From: Limnoraphis robusta CS-951
Lineage (GTDB): Bacteria > Cyanobacteriota > Cyanobacteriia > Cyanobacteriales > Microcoleaceae
Assembly (NCBI RefSeq): GCF_000972705.2
Contig: NZ_LATL02000144.1
Location: forward strand, 1 to 28,089
Length of the DNA: 28,089 nt
Direction: 5' to 3'
Shown: positions 16,513 through 25,082 of the stretch, one piece after another
How positions within the stretch are numbered: the first letter of the stretch is position 1
How the letters are laid out: every line of letters begins with the position of its first letter
Position numbers and translations under genes: made by a program
Notes under the pieces: generated by a model
Seen by the model: only the letters and a program-made list of their open reading frames with translations
Databases searched by the model: none
Told to the model about the DNA's origin: nothing

Positions 16513-17685
16513 ATGTCAACGATTACTCAGGATAAATCTTACGAATTTTTTGTACAAGAATCTCTCGAATTATTACAAATTTTAGAACAGGGATTGATGA
16601 ATCTTTCTCAATCCCATGACATTCAAAAACTTCATGGACTGATGCGGGCGGCTCATTCAATTAAAGGGGGAGCGGCTTGTGTGGGTTTGATGGGAATTCA
16701 ACAAATTGCTCATCAATTAGAAAATGGGATTCGAGCTTTATATCCAGAAGATACGGTTTTTGATTTAGAATTAGAAGAATTACTTTTACAGGCTTTTGAT
16801 TGTTTAAAATCACCGATTATTGAACAAATTGAAACGGGTTACTGTGACGAAGAAAGCCCCTTGACTCGGGTTCAACCGATTGTTGAGAATCTAGAAGCTA
16901 AACTCGGATATCTCCTCGAAGAAGCGGTTGAACTTCCTGAAGTTCCCCTAGAAATGGATATGACGCTGTTTCTATTTGATCAAGAAGTTCCTGCGGGTTT
17001 ACGCCGTATTCAAGATTTATTGGCTTCTCCTCCTCAAAATATTCAAGAAGAATTACACGCTCAATTTGAGGTGTTAGCAACTTTGGGGAGTATGTTAAAC
17101 TTGTCTGGATTTACTGCGATCGCTCAAACCACTTTAGAGGCTTTACAACTTTATCCTGATTCTTATCAAGAAATTTCAAAAGTCGCTTTAACCGATCTTT
17201 GGACAGGACAAAAAGCTGTTTTAGAAGGGGATCGAAGTGAAGGAGGTAAACTGAGTTTAGCGTTAATTGAGTTGACAAAAGATAGAAGTCAAGAAGAAGT
17301 TTACGAAGAAGATATTCAGGTAGAAGAAGTTAATGAAACATCTCTACAGGAGTTGAGAAGTTCAGAGTTGGCTGAAATTTTGTTACAAGCTTTTGATGGT
17401 TTCCGAGTTCCACTGTTAGAAAAAGTCGAATCTGGTGACTATAATAATCAACAGGCGATCGCCACGATTTCTCCGATTTTACAGCAACTAGAAACCCAAC
17501 TCGGATGTTCTCTCGAAGACACCGAAAAACTTAACAATCTTTGCTTTTTAGATGAACAACTTGAGAAAGTTAGCGATGAAGAAGAGGTCAACTTAAACGG
17601 TTCACAAGTTAAACCAAAATCTAATATTAGCGAAGAAATTAAAACAGCTCGAAAAACAAAGTCAAGTTGCAATTGTGATTTGTGA
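16513..17685 (+). CDS. pixL: Hpt-only remnant of a PixL/CheA-type hybrid kinase
   Basis: 390 residues. Residues 8-110 are a histidine phosphotransfer domain with the phosphorylated site LMRAAHSIKGGA (H48). The following 250 residues match the linker seen after the Hpt of PixL-type kinases and contain an internal duplication: LLLQAFDCLKSPIIEQIETG (about 96-115) resembles ILLQAFDGFRVPLLEKVESG near 297-316, each followed by a IVENLEAKLG/ILQQLETQLG stretch. The normal protein then has dimerisation, ATPase, CheW and receiver domains. Here the first three are absent: the frame ends ARKTKSSCNCDL-stop, while the frame one base over reads into the middle of a receiver (next entry). GAGG four bases before the ATG supports the start. 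It could still relay phosphate from another kinase but cannot phosphorylate itself. Confidence 0.88.
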   Translation: MSTITQDKSYEFFVQESLELLQILEQGLMNLSQSHDIQKLHGLMRAAHSIKGGAACVGLMGIQQIAHQLENGIRALYPEDTVFDLELEELLLQAFDCLKSPIIEQIETGYCDEESPLTRVQPIVENLEAKLGYLLEEAVELPEVPLEMDMTLFLFDQEVPAGLRRIQDLLASPPQNIQEELHAQFEVLATLGSMLNLSGFTAIAQTTLEALQLYPDSYQEISKVALTDLWTGQKAVLEGDRSEGGKLSLALIELTKDRSQEEVYEEDIQVEEVNETSLQELRSSELAEILLQAFDGFRVPLLEKVESGDYNNQQAIATISPILQQLETQLGCSLEDTEKLNNLCFLDEQLEKVSDEEEVNLNGSQVKPKSNISEEIKTARKTKSSCNCDL

Positions 17686-17899
17686 TTTAGAAATGCCAGA
17701 AATGAATGGATTTGAATTTTTAGGTCACTGTCGCCGTCAATTTTCAAGCGATGTACTGCCTGTATTAATCCTCACCTCCCGCAATAATGAGCGTCATCGG
17801 AAACTCGCAAAACAATTAGGCTCAAATGACTACATTACTAAACCCTGGAATGAAAAAGAATTAATGAAAATTTTACAGCAACACCTGGTTCGTTGTTGA
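17645..17899 (+). pseudogene. Out-of-frame C-terminal receiver fragment of PixL
   Basis: In the frame one base on from the Hpt gene, from 17645: QLEKQSQVAIVICDLEMP, then MNGFEFLGHC, LILTSRNNERHRKLA, GSNDYITKPWNEKEL. This is the back half of a receiver domain with phosphoacceptor D, the T/S position and the KPW lysine, as found at the C-terminus of hybrid CheA/PixL. The first strand with its acidic pair is missing. The only starts inside are a GTG at 17675 and ATGs without Shine-Dalgarno. It overlaps the last 41 bases of the Hpt frame, as expected when a large internal deletion joined two parts of one gene out of frame. Confidence 0.85.
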
Positions 17900-18142
17900 A
17901 TCTATCCATGATTTGAAAAGTCACTTATTCATTGACAATCGCCAGAACTTTTTCATCAAAAACAGGATTGAGAGTCAAACACAGGGGAAGAAGCTTAAAA
18001 AACGGCTCACTCCCTTCTATAGATCTGCCAAAATATGATAAACTAAGCTCATTTCTCAACAATGCTGAGAAATACACGCTAAAAATTAAACGTGACGGCA
18101 TTGGAGAGTGTATCATTTATCATTGTAACTTTTGATTGAAAA

Positions 18143-19741
18143 ATGTTCTCTCGATATAAGTTGTTTACAGGGACTCGGCATCGATATCTTGTCATTTTAT
18201 TAGTGATTTCTATTCTTATCGGTGTAGTTTTTCGTTTTATAGAACTAGATCGAAAAGTATTCTGGCATGATGAAGTCTATACCAACTTTAGGGTATCAGG
18301 ATTGACGCTCACAAAAGTTTATCCCGAATTTTTTGATAATCAAATTGTTGCAGCCCCCTCACTCCTAAACTACCAACGCATTCAACCTAATACCAACTTT
18401 ATCGATACGATAAATTCCTTAATTATCGATGATCCTCAACATCCTCCGCTCTACTTTCTCATGGCTCGGGGGTGGATGTCTATTTTTGGAAGTTCGATAA
18501 CCGCATCTCGTTTTTTACCTGCATTATTGAGTTTATTGGCATTACCGTTCATGTACGGTTTAGCTTTGGAATTATTTGGTTCTCATTTCACAGCTTTACT
18601 AGCGACAGCCTTTTTATCTTTATCTCCTATTGATATTATCCATGCTCAAACTGCACGACAATATGGTTTACTCACTGTATTCATCATTGCCAGTAATTAT
18701 TTACTCCTCAAATCAATTCGTTCAAGCGGTTGGTTATTTTGGGGGCTTTATAGTTTAGCTTGTACGTTAGGACTCTATACACATCCTTTTTTTGGCTTAA
18801 CTATTATTGCTCAATTTGCCTATATTTTTCTCTTGATTTCTTCATCTCGACTGAAAAAAGACTCCCTCTATTTATTGCTCAAATTCTTCAGTGCTTTAGT
18901 TGTCGCTGTGATTTTATTCAGTCCTTGGATTCATGTGATCGTTTCCAACTTTCAACGAGCAATCGATACAACCAATTGGACTCAAGCTTCTCTCAGTCTG
19001 TTAGATTTAATCAAATATTGGATACTCAGCTTTACCTCCCTATTGATCGATATTGATTTGGGATTTAATAATCCTTGGACTTATCTCTTAAGACTACCGT
19101 TTTTAACTCTTATTCTAATCGGTTTGTATCAAGTTTGTGAACGAACACCTGCCTTGACTCGACAATTTATTCTCACTTCAATTTTCGTCCCTTTCCTGAT
19201 TTTAGTTTTACCCGATTTACTAATGGGAGGACAACGTTCATCTGTTACTCGTTATCTCGTTTCTTGCTTTCCCGGTATTCAACTTGCGGTAACTTATTTA
19301 TTTGCTGTTCACATTAATAGTGGTAGATTTTCATGGGTTGATGGCGTGGGTTTGTGGCGAGGAATGTTAGCACTTTGTTTGACTGCTAGCATTATTTCTG
19401 CGAGTCAGAGTGCTTATTCAGAAACTTGGTGGTCTAAAAGCCTCAGCTATTGGAATCCAGAAATTGCTCGTCAGATTAATGTGCCTAATTTCCCTTATGT
19501 TGTCACAGATCAAGGGGATAACTATATTAATTTTGGAGAGACAATTTCATTAAGTTATTTACTCGATAAAGACGTTAAATTTATCTTGATGAGTCAGCAA
19601 CCCCAGTTATCTTTGATTCCTAAATATAAAAGGGTTTTCATCCTTCGACCCTCAACTTCCTTACGAAAAACCCTCGAACAGAAAGGATATCAACTCGAAT
19701 TAATCTTTGAACCGGGAGATCTGTGGAAACTACGTCCATAG
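18143..19741 (+). CDS. Polytopic GT-C type glycosyltransferase (GT39/ArnT-like)
   Basis: 532 residues with about ten hydrophobic spans, starting with one at 17-32. The first loop after it carries FWHDEVYT, the acidic D-E pair of GT-C enzymes that use polyprenyl-phosphate sugars, and later DDPQHPPLYFLMARGWM and HAQTARQYGLLTVF, both typical of the dolichyl-phosphate-mannose-protein mannosyltransferase/ArnT-like family. The C-terminal 130 residues form a soluble domain with alternating strands (IARQINVPNFPYVVTDQGDN). It would transfer a sugar from a lipid carrier to an acceptor on the outer face of the cytoplasmic membrane; donor and acceptor are unknown. No Shine-Dalgarno is obvious. It is 243 bases from the pixL remnant, and a second glycosyltransferase lies at 25083. 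Confidence 0.85.
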   Translation: MFSRYKLFTGTRHRYLVILLVISILIGVVFRFIELDRKVFWHDEVYTNFRVSGLTLTKVYPEFFDNQIVAAPSLLNYQRIQPNTNFIDTINSLIIDDPQHPPLYFLMARGWMSIFGSSITASRFLPALLSLLALPFMYGLALELFGSHFTALLATAFLSLSPIDIIHAQTARQYGLLTVFIIASNYLLLKSIRSSGWLFWGLYSLACTLGLYTHPFFGLTIIAQFAYIFLLISSSRLKKDSLYLLLKFFSALVVAVILFSPWIHVIVSNFQRAIDTTNWTQASLSLLDLIKYWILSFTSLLIDIDLGFNNPWTYLLRLPFLTLILIGLYQVCERTPALTRQFILTSIFVPFLILVLPDLLMGGQRSSVTRYLVSCFPGIQLAVTYLFAVHINSGRFSWVDGVGLWRGMLALCLTASIISASQSAYSETWWSKSLSYWNPEIARQINVPNFPYVVTDQGDNYINFGETISLSYLLDKDVKFILMSQQPQLSLIPKYKRVFILRPSTSLRKTLEQKGYQLELIFEPGDLWKLRP

Positions 19742-19989
19742 TTATATAGCCATTTTCACCTCGGATCAGGTACACTCAATCATTATCTGTGGATACCAGC
19801 TAACCAGGAGAAACAGATTTCTATCAAGAATAACAGATGGGTGACTCAGGAGCAAAACCAAGAATCTATACTTCTTAGCATTTTGAGAAGAAACTTTAAG
19901 CCATTGTTTGAGATTCTTGTCGAAACCCACATCTTCTGACGATTCCTCAACTAAAATTAAAATATTCATTCAGATTCTCGGGGGGTTTT

Positions 19990-21606
19990 ATGTCAGCATC
20001 TAGCAGTTCCTCAGAAGAGATTATTAAACAATTTCAGTCTCTACAAAATCAACTCCGTCAGCAAGTTTCCGTAGATAAACTAAGTTTAGATGACTACGAT
20101 GTTTTAGTGATTCCATCCGTCACCCTCGATCAACAACAACTCCAAAAAATTCCCGGTGTTCATCTATACGAGGAACGATTGCTATTTTCATTAATTCGCT
20201 TGCGAAACCCCCGAATTCGTCTAATTTATGTGACCTCTCAACCCATTCATCCTCGTGTCATCGATTACTATTTGCATTTAATACCGGGAATTAAACTTCC
20301 TCATGCACGCGATCGCTTATTACTCTTTTCAACTTATGATAGTTCTTCCCAGTCTCTCACCGAAAAAATCCTCAAACGTCCCCGTTTAATCGAACGAATT
20401 GCTAACGTTTTGCGTCCAAAACAATCTTACATGGTTTGCTACAATTCTACTTCTTTTGAACGAGAACTTTCAGTTTTATTAGGAATCCCTTTATTAGCGG
20501 CTGATCCCGATTTGCTACACTGGGGAACCAAAAGCGGAAGTCGGCAAATTTTTGCAGAGTGTAATATTCCTCATGCGGATGGGAGTTCCTTAGTTTTTAC
20601 CGGAGAAGATTTAGTCGAAGTTGCAACAGATTTATGGGAACGTCAACCCCAATTAAAACGTCTAGTTGTCAAATTGAATGAAGGATTTTCCGGTGAAGGA
20701 AATGCGTTATTAGATTTACCTCAAATTGAAGAATTAACCCGACAAAAACGCCTAAAAACGATTCGCGATCGCTTACCCAAATTGCGGTTTCAAGCCCCCG
20801 ATGAAACCTGGGAAAAATTTCAGAATAGAATTGCCGATCTCGGAGCCATTGTTGAAGCCTTTATCGAAGGAGAAATTAAGCGATCGCCCAGTGTTCAATG
20901 CTTAATTCATCCTAATAATACTGTTGAAATTCTCTCAACTCACGACCAAATTTTAGGTGGGCCAGATGGTCAAATTTTTGAAGGCTGTCGATTTCCAGCC
21001 GATCAAGCCTATCGATTGCGTTTGCAAGAAATGGGTCAAAAAGTGGGCGAAAACTTAGCACAAAAAGGGGCTTTAGAACGGTTTGGCTTAGATTTTATAA
21101 CAGTACGTCGGGATGATGGAGAGAATGAAGCTTGGGAGATTTATGCAATAGAAATAAACTTGCGTCGAGGAGGAACAACCCATCCGTTTATGACCTTAAA
21201 ACTCCTAACCAACGGACATTATGACTGTTCAACAGGTTTATTTTATAGCCAACAAGGAAAGCCAAAATTTTATAGGGCTTCTGATAATTTACAGAGTCAA
21301 CGCTATCAGGGATTACTCCCCGATGACTTAATGGATATTGTCGCCGATCATCACTTACATTTTGACAGCAGCACAGAAACTGGAACCGTCTTTCATTTAA
21401 TAGGATGTTTATCGGAATTTGGAAAATTGGGGTTAACCTGTATTGGCAATTCCCCCCAACAAGCCCAGGAAATTTACAACCAAGTCGTTGAAGTTTTAGA
21501 TCAAGAAACAGAAGCGGTAAACCCAGAAAATCAACAGCCTTTATTGAGAATTACGCAATCGGCGGCTGAGGTTAAAGAATGGGAGTGTTTCTCTCAAAAT
21601 AAATAG
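19990..21606 (+). CDS. ATP-grasp protein related to PGM1-type peptide ligases
   Basis: 538 residues. The N-terminal 170 residues alternate strands and helices (DYDVLVIPSVTLD, IRLIYVTSQPIHPRVIDYYLHLIPG), like the pre-ATP-grasp domain of this group. The ATP-grasp core follows: LVVKLNEGFSGEGNALLDL (lysine and glycine-rich loop near 225-245), GAIVEAFIEGEIKRSPSVQ, and the metal-binding end ALERFGLDFITV, IYAIEINLRRGGTTHPF with the E-x-N pair. Cyanobacterial proteins of this layout are usually annotated as PGM1-related, after the pheganomycin peptide ligase, which joins a carboxylate to an amine with ATP. The actual substrates are unknown, and no precursor peptide gene is adjacent. G-rich CGGGGGG just upstream is a weak ribosome binding site. 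Confidence 0.8.
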   Translation: MSASSSSSEEIIKQFQSLQNQLRQQVSVDKLSLDDYDVLVIPSVTLDQQQLQKIPGVHLYEERLLFSLIRLRNPRIRLIYVTSQPIHPRVIDYYLHLIPGIKLPHARDRLLLFSTYDSSSQSLTEKILKRPRLIERIANVLRPKQSYMVCYNSTSFERELSVLLGIPLLAADPDLLHWGTKSGSRQIFAECNIPHADGSSLVFTGEDLVEVATDLWERQPQLKRLVVKLNEGFSGEGNALLDLPQIEELTRQKRLKTIRDRLPKLRFQAPDETWEKFQNRIADLGAIVEAFIEGEIKRSPSVQCLIHPNNTVEILSTHDQILGGPDGQIFEGCRFPADQAYRLRLQEMGQKVGENLAQKGALERFGLDFITVRRDDGENEAWEIYAIEINLRRGGTTHPFMTLKLLTNGHYDCSTGLFYSQQGKPKFYRASDNLQSQRYQGLLPDDLMDIVADHHLHFDSSTETGTVFHLIGCLSEFGKLGLTCIGNSPQQAQEIYNQVVEVLDQETEAVNPENQQPLLRITQSAAEVKEWECFSQNK

Positions 21607-21651
21607 CCAAATTCTAGGCGCTCTTTCAGGATAAAGGTTGAGATACTAACA

Positions 21652-21861
21652 TTATTTAGGATGATAATCCTGGCACTCCGAACAAGGGCCACTGGGATTA
21701 ATCGCACAAAGCAAAAAAGCAGAATGAGCATTATATTTGCACGTCGTTCGCTTATCAATTTTTTTTGATAAAATGCGATGGCGTTGTTCGTGGTATTCTA
21801 TAAGACGTTTAATCTGGTGGTAGGACTGTAACCGCATCCGGTTCATACCGATATTGCTCAT
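21652..21861 (-). CDS. Small cysteine-containing protein, DUF6464-like
   Basis: 69 residues on the minus strand from the ATG at 21861, which has GGGGAG eight bases upstream. An in-frame start at 21993 would add 44 residues including extra cysteines (CKIEQHRCSPGCKYW) but has no Shine-Dalgarno. The C-terminus TTCKYNAHSAFLLCAINPSGPCSECQDY matches the end of a small protein family widespread in cyanobacteria (recalled as DUF6464: C-x-FNARSPYLRCAVNPxGPCxxC). Cysteines spaced C..C..CxxC suggest a metal site or redox pair. Function is unknown. The basic middle helix (QIKRLIEYHEQRHRILSKKI) is a possible coiled coil. It is convergent to the ligase gene and divergent from the chloride channel gene. Confidence 0.62.
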   Translation of the reverse strand: MSNIGMNRMRLQSYHQIKRLIEYHEQRHRILSKKIDKRTTCKYNAHSAFLLCAINPSGPCSECQDYHPK

Positions 21862-22137
21862 ATTCCTATCTCCCCAATATTTGCAACCCGGTGAGCATCT
21901 ATGCTGCTCGATTTTGCATGAATCAGTTAGGGTTAATTTTAACATTTTTTTAGACCGGAGTTCGACATAACAGGAATAGGCAACCACCCCCAACCGAAAC
22001 GAGTTACTGTTGACTCTAAAGAACCCAGAGAGCCGTCTGTAGCGAACATTGTTAGATTCAAAAGTGGGCTACAGTCAAACCCATGACTCTTGATCCTAGC
22101 TGATATCCTGACAATAGGCCCCAGTCCTCAATATTAT

Positions 22138-24840
22138 ATGTTGCGAATTTCTATTCCTGAACAGCTTTCAAAACAGTTCAAAGTTGTCGCGACTCAAGTC
22201 CTACAACCCAACTCTCCCAGACGCTTTGCCATCCTTGAAGCCTGTCTCATCGGTTTAGTTTCTGGACTTGCAGCCTTTTTCTTACGAGAAGGAGCGGGAT
22301 GGTTAGGGTCATGGCGGATGTATGGTTCCCTCTACGGCCCCCTACCAACTTGGGTGTTTTTACCGGCTGTCGGCTTAATAGGCGGCTTTACAACAGGATT
22401 TTTAGTCGAACGATTTGCCCCCGAAACCACCGGAAGCGGCGTTCCTCAAGTCAAAGCAGCTTTAAGTGGAATACCCATTTCTTTAGATTTGCGAGTCGCC
22501 ATCTCCAAACTTCTGGGGACGATGTTTACAATGGGTTCCGGTTTAACCCTGGGACGACAAGGGCCAACCGTTCAAATCGGCGCCGCCTTAGCCGCTTGGA
22601 TAGGGCGTTGGGTACCGACTTCCCCCAACTACAGACGCCAAATTGTCGCCTGTGGTGCCGCCGCCGGGTTAGCCGCAGGCTTTAACGCCCCCATTGCGGG
22701 AGTTTTATTTGTCGTTGAAGACTTACTCCACGACATTTCCGGCCTCACCCTCGGCCCTGCGATTATCGCTTCGTTTATTGGGGCGGTGGTTTCCCGCATC
22801 TTAGAAGGTCGAAATCCCGACTTTGAAACCCACTCAGCAGCACTGCTACAACGCTACTCAGAGCAATCGTTTCTACAACTGGGTGAAATTCCCTTTTATA
22901 TCATTTTAGGCATCACCGCAGGTTTACTCGGCACCCTATTTAGCCGAGGAATTGTCTCTTCCCTAAAATTTAGCCGCCGAACCTTTCGCTTAGGATTACC
23001 TGTACGAATGGCATTAGCAGGGTTTTTGTGTGGGTTAATTGTTTCTTTTTTGCCGATGGAATTTCGCAATAATGCAGGTTTACGAGAACTAATACTGCGT
23101 GGGGATATTGTCTGGACGACCATCGCCCTCGCCTTTGTCGCTCATTTTGCCCTGACAACCATTGCCGCAAGTTCTTCTGCACCGGGCGGTTTATTTGCCC
23201 CCTCGCTGGTTTTGGGGGCGGCTTTGGGGAAATTGATTGGCATCTGGGAATTTAACTTAGTCGGCTTGGAACCCTCGACAACCTTTGCCTATGCCGGAAT
23301 GGGGGCTTTCTTTTGTGCGGTGTCTCGCACGCCGATTACTGCGGTTGTAATTGTTTTTGAGATTACCCAAGATTTTAACTTGGTATTGCAATTAATGATT
23401 TGTTCGATTGTCGCCTACTTTGTCTCCGATAAAATTGATAAACAGTCTCTCTATGATCGCCTATTACAATTAAGTGGTATTGAGTTAAAAGAAGATGACC
23501 TTGAGCGCCAAGCCTGGAAACAGTTAAAAGCCAGAGATGTCATGCAGCGTCAGGTAGAAACTCTATCCGTTCATCAAACGTTCTTAGAAGTTAGACAAGA
23601 ATTTTCTCGTTCACAACATCGAGGCTTTCCAGTTGTTGAAGATGGCAAACTGGTTGGGATTGTTACTCAAAGAGATTTGAGCAATGCGAGTAAGCAAAAT
23701 TTGCCCGAGGAGACTCCCTTAAGCAAGTTTATGACCGCTAAACCGATTACAATTGCTCCCGAGGAAACGCTCAGTCAAGTGGTTTATCTGTTAGCTAAAT
23801 ATAAACCCAGTCGCCTCCCGGTTGTTGAAGGTCGTCATCTGGTGGGAATTATCACCCGCAGCGATATTATTAAAGCAGAATTGGGCTTGATTAGTGGAGA
23901 AGATACTCAGGTGGGTTTGCATCCTGAACCTTCCTATATCGTCTATCAAACGCGAGCGCCTCAACTCGGAAAAGGACGGATGTTGGTTTCTCTCTACAAC
24001 CCGACAACAGCACCCGCTCTATTAGAAATTGCCGCCGCGATCGCCAGAGAACGAAATTATGAGATAGAATGCCTGAATGTGATTACGATTCCCCGTCATC
24101 GTTCGCCCAGTGAAACCTCTGTTAAACTCACCAAAAGTCGGCGTTTGATGCGACAAGCTGAACAAATGGGCCGAGCCTGGGGAATTCCGATTCATACTCA
24201 AGTTCGAGTCACTCACGATATTGCTCAAGCCATTCTCGAAACGACGAAAGAGCGACATATTGATTTGATTTTAATGGGTTGGCAGGGTAAATCTTCGACG
24301 ACTGATCGCGTTTTTGGGAATGTCGTTGATGTGATTATCCGACAGGTGGGTTCTGAAGTAATTTTGGTCAAATGGCCCCACGTGGTTGATCCTTTTAATA
24401 CGAAACGAAAACTCCGGTTACATTCTTTGTCAGGTTGGCAACGTTGGTTAGTACCCCTACGTGATGATCCGAAAGACTCTGTTGCAGTACAACTTTTACC
24501 TGCTTTGATGCAGTTGAGTCATCAACCGGAAATTCGACTGTTAAAAGTGATGAGTAAAGCGATTACGACTCCTGAAAAACGAGTTTGGGAAGATACTTCT
24601 GATGAGTTGAGTTCTCTATTGAATGCTAATGTTAGAATGACTGCTGTTACTTCTGATTTTGTCCCCGAGGCGGTGATTGATTTTGCCTATCGTGAACATT
24701 GTGATGTTGTGGTTTTAGGCGCCAGTCGTGAAGGGATGCTCAAACAGGTGATTCAGGGTAATATTCCTGAAGCGATCGCTCGCAATTGTGATTGTACTGT
24801 AATTTTGGTTCGTCCGGCAATTGGTCAAGCTACTGAGTAA
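22138..24840 (+). CDS. ClC-type chloride channel fused to CBS pair and two universal-stress domains
   Basis: 900 residues from the ATG at 22138; a TTG at 22090 is in frame, and neither has a Shine-Dalgarno. Residues about 35-440 are the ClC membrane domain: GSGVPQVK, LGRQGPTVQIGAALA, FNAPIAGVLFVVED, GGLFAPSLVLGAALG. About 465-590 hold two CBS domains (ARDVMQRQVETLSV; SKFMTAKPITIAPEETL), which bind adenine nucleotides. Two Usp-type domains follow, with GWQGKSSTTDRVFGN and GASREGMLKQVIQGN as ATP-loop remnants. The gating glutamate of GREGP is glutamine here, and the internal proton glutamate (EE) reads ED, so a passive Cl- channel is more likely than a Cl-/H+ exchanger. As far as I recall, cyanobacterial homologues often share GRQGP. 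Confidence 0.92.
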   Translation: MLRISIPEQLSKQFKVVATQVLQPNSPRRFAILEACLIGLVSGLAAFFLREGAGWLGSWRMYGSLYGPLPTWVFLPAVGLIGGFTTGFLVERFAPETTGSGVPQVKAALSGIPISLDLRVAISKLLGTMFTMGSGLTLGRQGPTVQIGAALAAWIGRWVPTSPNYRRQIVACGAAAGLAAGFNAPIAGVLFVVEDLLHDISGLTLGPAIIASFIGAVVSRILEGRNPDFETHSAALLQRYSEQSFLQLGEIPFYIILGITAGLLGTLFSRGIVSSLKFSRRTFRLGLPVRMALAGFLCGLIVSFLPMEFRNNAGLRELILRGDIVWTTIALAFVAHFALTTIAASSSAPGGLFAPSLVLGAALGKLIGIWEFNLVGLEPSTTFAYAGMGAFFCAVSRTPITAVVIVFEITQDFNLVLQLMICSIVAYFVSDKIDKQSLYDRLLQLSGIELKEDDLERQAWKQLKARDVMQRQVETLSVHQTFLEVRQEFSRSQHRGFPVVEDGKLVGIVTQRDLSNASKQNLPEETPLSKFMTAKPITIAPEETLSQVVYLLAKYKPSRLPVVEGRHLVGIITRSDIIKAELGLISGEDTQVGLHPEPSYIVYQTRAPQLGKGRMLVSLYNPTTAPALLEIAAAIARERNYEIECLNVITIPRHRSPSETSVKLTKSRRLMRQAEQMGRAWGIPIHTQVRVTHDIAQAILETTKERHIDLILMGWQGKSSTTDRVFGNVVDVIIRQVGSEVILVKWPHVVDPFNTKRKLRLHSLSGWQRWLVPLRDDPKDSVAVQLLPALMQLSHQPEIRLLKVMSKAITTPEKRVWEDTSDELSSLLNANVRMTAVTSDFVPEAVIDFAYREHCDVVVLGASREGMLKQVIQGNIPEAIARNCDCTVILVRPAIGQATE

Positions 24841-24866
24841 GTCTTTACAGTTTACAGTGATGCAGT

Positions 24867-25028
24867 TATAGCGCTACGCGCTAGGCAAAAGGCAACAGGC
24901 AAGAGGTGAAGCAGTGCGATCTTGGTGGTTTCCATCAAGGAGCAACTGCTGAACCCGAAGGGCAAAAGTGCCAGCAGAAAATATTTTCAGCATTTACCAA
25001 TGTCCTAACCGTTATGCGTAGTGCTATA
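24867..25028. mobile_element. MITE-like element, copy 2
   Basis: 162 bp with 13-base inverted ends TATAGCGCTACGC (24867-24879) and GCGTAGTGCTATA (25016-25028), one mismatch. AATGTCCTAACC (24999-25010) is the inverse of a block in copy 1 at 6636-6647, so the two copies are in opposite orientation. Heptamers AGGCAAA, AGGCAAC, AGGCAAG, AGGTGAA fill 24883-24910. There is no ORF. It lies between the chloride channel and glycosyltransferase genes. Confidence 0.65.
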
Positions 25029-25082
25029 TCAGTTCTTTTCCTGGTCATCTGTTACCTATTCACTGTTTACTGAAACCTCTTC

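Noticed and set aside
17925..18135. Overlapping 63- and 67-codon ORFs on opposite strands
   Set aside because: Neither has a ribosome binding site or a recognised family, and they shadow one another.
19766..19969. 67-codon minus-strand ORF between the glycosyltransferase and ligase genes
   Set aside because: No clear ribosome binding site or family; the plus strand carries the upstream region of the ligase gene.
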